Below, piece after piece: positions 6,835-8,504 of a stretch of 8,504 nucleotides of DNA. Source of the DNA: Phoenicibacter sp963592435 (GTDB lineage Bacteria; Actinomycetota; Coriobacteriia; Coriobacteriales; Eggerthellaceae); NCBI GenBank assembly GCA_963592435.1, contig CAVAWT010000054.1:1-8504 (forward strand), read 5' to 3'. Numbering within the stretch: the first letter of the stretch is position 1; every line of letters starts with the position of its first letter. The notes under the pieces are model-generated. The model had not been told where the DNA came from. It was given only the letters and a program-made list of their open reading frames with translations, and did no database searches. The translations under genes were made by a program, and so were the position numbers.

Positions 6835-6867
6835 TTGTTGCATACTAATATATAGAGTAAGCAACAA
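6835..6867. promoter_or_regulatory. Inverted repeat and promoter region of the metallophosphoesterase gene
   Basis: TTGTTGC (6835-6841) and GCAACAA (6861-6867) are perfect reverse complements 19 bases apart, enclosing an AT-rich TAATATATAGA segment. TATAGA (6851-6856) is the likeliest -10 box; no good -35 box precedes it at 17 bases. The second arm ends just before the ribosome-binding site, so it could act as a DNA operator or as an mRNA hairpin. Confidence 0.4.
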
Positions 6868-6868
6868 T

Positions 6869-6874
6869 AAGGAG
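6869..6874 (+). promoter_or_regulatory. Ribosome-binding site of the metallophosphoesterase gene
   Basis: AAGGAG lies 8 bases before the ATG at 6883, a near-ideal arrangement. It supports translation from 6883 even though only MIWF is readable before the N gap. Confidence 0.75.
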
Positions 6875-6882
6875 CTTTTGAG

Positions 6883-7360
6883 ATGATTTGGTTCANNNNN
6901 NNNNNNNNNNNNNNNNNNNNNNNNNNNNNNNNNNNNNNNNNNNNNNNNNNNNNNNNNNNNNNNNNNNNNNNNNNNNNNNNNNNNNNNNNNNNNNNNNNNN
7001 NNNNNNNNNNNNNNNNNNNNNNNNNNNNNNNNNNNNNNNNNNNNNNNNNNNNNNNNNNNNNNNNNNNNNNAGCAGAATATGCTAGATTACGGGGCTAAAC
7101 GTGTTGTGTTTTTGGGCGATGCAGTTAATGATTGGTATGCAAGCGACTCTTTTGAAATTGCGACTATGGAGTTTTATGCTGACTGGGTGAAAAAGCAGCG
7201 TGACAATGGAATTGTTGTCGATGTGTTGCTGGGAAACCATGATTACTGTTACATTCAAGGAATTACTTTAACGTCTCCGCAGTTCCATTCAACAAATATG
7301 ACGAACTCGCATGGGACGACGCTGTGTGGGAATATGCACGTGGGCAGGGAGTTTAGATAG
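6883..7360 (+). CDS. Calcineurin-like metallophosphoesterase (gapped, probably frameshifted)
   Basis: The gene starts MIWF, as in metallophosphoesterases where this strand leads into the D-x-H metal motif; the motif itself would lie in the N run. After the gap come KRVVFLGDAVNDW, the GD-(x)n-D motif, and VDVLLGNHDY, the GNHD motif. Together these identify the fold of two-metal phosphatases and phosphodiesterases; the substrate is unknown. Reading frames before and after the 175 Ns do not agree, so the true gap is probably 174 or 177 bases, or otherwise not 175. After GNHDYCYIQG the frame becomes unconvincing and stops at 7360. A neighbouring frame then reads NYFNVSAVPFNKYDELAW and WDDAVWEYARGQGV to a stop at 7356; one extra A near 7261-7262 would join the two. 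Even joined, the protein would be short for the family, so this may be a decaying gene or a sequencing error beside a gap. Confidence 0.65.
6896..7070. other. Run of 175 Ns
   Basis: Unknown sequence inside the metallophosphoesterase gene. Its stated length does not keep the reading frame, which suggests an estimated gap size or an error nearby. Confidence 0.98.
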
Positions 7361-7374
7361 TTGCTGATTGCTTA

Positions 7375-7383
7375 TGTTATAAT
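7375..7383 (+). promoter_or_regulatory. Extended -10 promoter of the WYL regulator gene
   Basis: TG-T-TATAAT (TG at 7375-7376, TATAAT at 7378-7383) is a perfect extended -10 element. No good -35 box is present, which extended -10 promoters tolerate. It lies just after the stop codons of the metallophosphoesterase, so the regulator has its own promoter. Confidence 0.65.
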
Positions 7384-7409
7384 GACACTAAAATTTTATG
7401 GTCATTATA
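7378..7409. promoter_or_regulatory. Candidate autoregulatory operator of the WYL gene
   Basis: TATAATGAC (7378-7386) and GTCATTATA (7401-7409) form a perfect 9-bp inverted repeat with a 14-base AT-rich spacer. The left arm contains the whole -10 box and the right arm lies over the likely transcript start, a classic repressor position. It matches the site at 6787-6814. Confidence 0.65.
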
Positions 7410-7425
7410 GTAGAAGGTAGGTGTG

Positions 7426-8504
7426 ATGGGACTAACGGATGAAGAACTGAAAATTATCGCGGAAGATTTGCCAGGGGAGGTTGGCAGAAGTTCTGATGCA
7501 CGCTCAAGGCTACTTTGCGTTCAGGAGTTGATGCGATTTGCAACTGACTCGCAGCACGGCTTAACAGCGAGTGAAATTGCTAAAATTTTGTCTCTCCGCG
7601 CAGAAGATGGTAAAGTTCCAACTGAAACCACTGTTCTGGAAGACATCCATGCTATTCAAGAAAACGCGCCATTGAATCTGGAGATTGACGTGCCGACTCG
7701 TGGAAGAAGTGGTGGCATCAGATGCACAAAATCCCTTTTGAGTGACGTTGAAATTCGCTTGCTTCAAAATGTTGTTAGGGCGTCTAAGTTCATAACTGCA
7801 AAGCAAGCGCGCGTTTTGAACAATTCATTGGATAATCTGCTTTCGTTTCATGACCAAGACAAAATCACGAAGACCGTTTTTGTTGACAGAAGGCAACGCG
7901 CGTCAGACCCGGATGTCTTGGATGCTTCGCAAAAGATTTCGGAGGCGATGTCTCGTGGTAAGAAGCTGGAGTTCACGTATGTAAATTGGAATTTAAACAA
8001 TAAAATGTATAACTTTAATTCATGCGGGAGACGCACGATTTGTGAGACACCTGTCAATTTAATCTACTCTTTTGACAACTATTACGCTGAAATGTGGAGT
8101 GATGCTGATGTAGGCCACGGGCACATTTCCACGCGTCGCCTTGACAGAATGCGCAATGTTTCAGTTTCAGATGTTGACGCAGTTAAGAATGAAGAAATTG
8201 CTGAATTGCAACGCACTGTTGCAGAAAGAACAATGCAAACTTTCGACATGCTCGGTGGTGACGTCGCAGAACTCTTCCTAGAAGTTTCATGGAAAAAGGC
8301 GAACATGATTTATAACCGCTTTGGCAAGGAATACAAGTTTGAAAACGTCGTTACAGACGAGCATGGCATCCCTTCTGTGGGATACCTTCGAATTCAAGTT
8401 CAACTTTCCTCAACATTCTTCCGCTGGATTTTCGGCTTCCAAGGTGGCATCAAGATTGTCCCTCCCCGAGGTGAAATTTGGAACAGAACTGGCTCTTGGG
8501 CAAA
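7426..8504 (+). CDS. WYL-domain transcriptional regulator (3' truncated)
   Basis: The frame is open from the ATG at 7426 to the window edge (359 codons), so the C-terminus is missing. Residues about 24-80 form a DeoR-like winged helix: ARSRLLCVQELM, LTASEIAKIL and TTVLEDIHAI. Residues about 167-250 match a WYL domain: KKLEFTYVNW, TPVNLIYSFDNYYAEMW and STRRLDRMRNVSV. The usual W-Y-L signature is replaced by Y-Y-A (219-221). A WCX-type C-terminal extension follows, with RWIFGFQGGIKIVPP (333-347). WYL regulators sense small molecules or nucleic-acid ligands, and some control phage-defence genes (BrxR and CapW types); which applies here is unknown. AAGG (7414-7417) lies 8 bases before the start. 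Inverted repeats at its own promoter and in the divergent region upstream suggest autoregulation and control of neighbours. Confidence 0.85.
   Translation, partial: MGLTDEELKIIAEDLPGEVGRSSDARSRLLCVQELMRFATDSQHGLTASEIAKILSLRAEDGKVPTETTVLEDIHAIQENAPLNLEIDVPTRGRSGGIRCTKSLLSDVEIRLLQNVVRASKFITAKQARVLNNSLDNLLSFHDQDKITKTVFVDRRQRASDPDVLDASQKISEAMSRGKKLEFTYVNWNLNNKMYNFNSCGRRTICETPVNLIYSFDNYYAEMWSDADVGHGHISTRRLDRMRNVSVSDVDAVKNEEIAELQRTVAERTMQTFDMLGGDVAELFLEVSWKKANMIYNRFGKEYKFENVVTDEHGIPSVGYLRIQVQLSSTFFRWIFGFQGGIKIVPPRGEIWNRTGSWA

Noticed and set aside
7561..8306. Three minus-strand frames of 69-81 codons (7561-7806, 7848-8057, 8082-8306)
   Set aside because: All are antisense shadows of the WYL regulator gene, which is open to the window edge.

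Overview
The window looks like a piece of a draft bacterial chromosome: genes are compact, ribosome-binding sites resemble AAGGAG or AGGTGA, sigma-70-like promoters are visible, and there is one run of 175 Ns. Base composition is moderately AT-rich. A BspA-type DUF285 surface protein, a long multi-domain family-2 glycosyltransferase, an AAA/DUF234 ATPase and a WYL regulator together would suit a low-GC Coriobacteriia (Atopobium-like) or a host-associated Firmicute. This is inference; no marker gene settles the taxonomy.

Layout. (1) 1-1371: the 3' part of a BspA-like leucine-rich-repeat surface protein, open at the left edge, made of two tandem copies of one module and closed by a clean terminator (1406-1430). 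(2) 1459-3093: an AAA ATPase with a PD-(D/E)XK-like C-terminal domain, with its own promoter, bracketed by 60-bp direct repeats (1491-1550 and 3034-3093, 56/60 identical). The repeats consist of imperfect 32-34 bp units with the core GTCAGAC. (3) 3212-5632: an 806-residue GT2-type glycosyltransferase whose GT-A domain has lost expected acidic residues. (4) 5633-6198: a gene-poor stretch with a possible decayed reading frame and weak hairpins. (5) 6199-6705, minus strand: a coiled-coil-rich protein resembling the DIP1984/septicolysin-like family. (6) 6883-7360, plus strand: a calcineurin-like metallophosphoesterase interrupted by the N gap and probably by a frameshift. (7) 7426 to the right edge: a WYL-domain transcriptional regulator, cut off by the window end.

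How the parts may work together. The WYL regulator has a perfect 9-bp inverted repeat over its own -10 box. A second site with the same AATGAC-N14-GTCATT form lies between the minus-strand gene and the metallophosphoesterase gene. This suggests a small regulon in which the WYL protein controls itself and one or both of those genes. Separately, the repeat-bracketed ATPase looks like a self-contained insertable or excisable unit placed between two cell-surface genes. These two observations are the strongest candidates for something undescribed.
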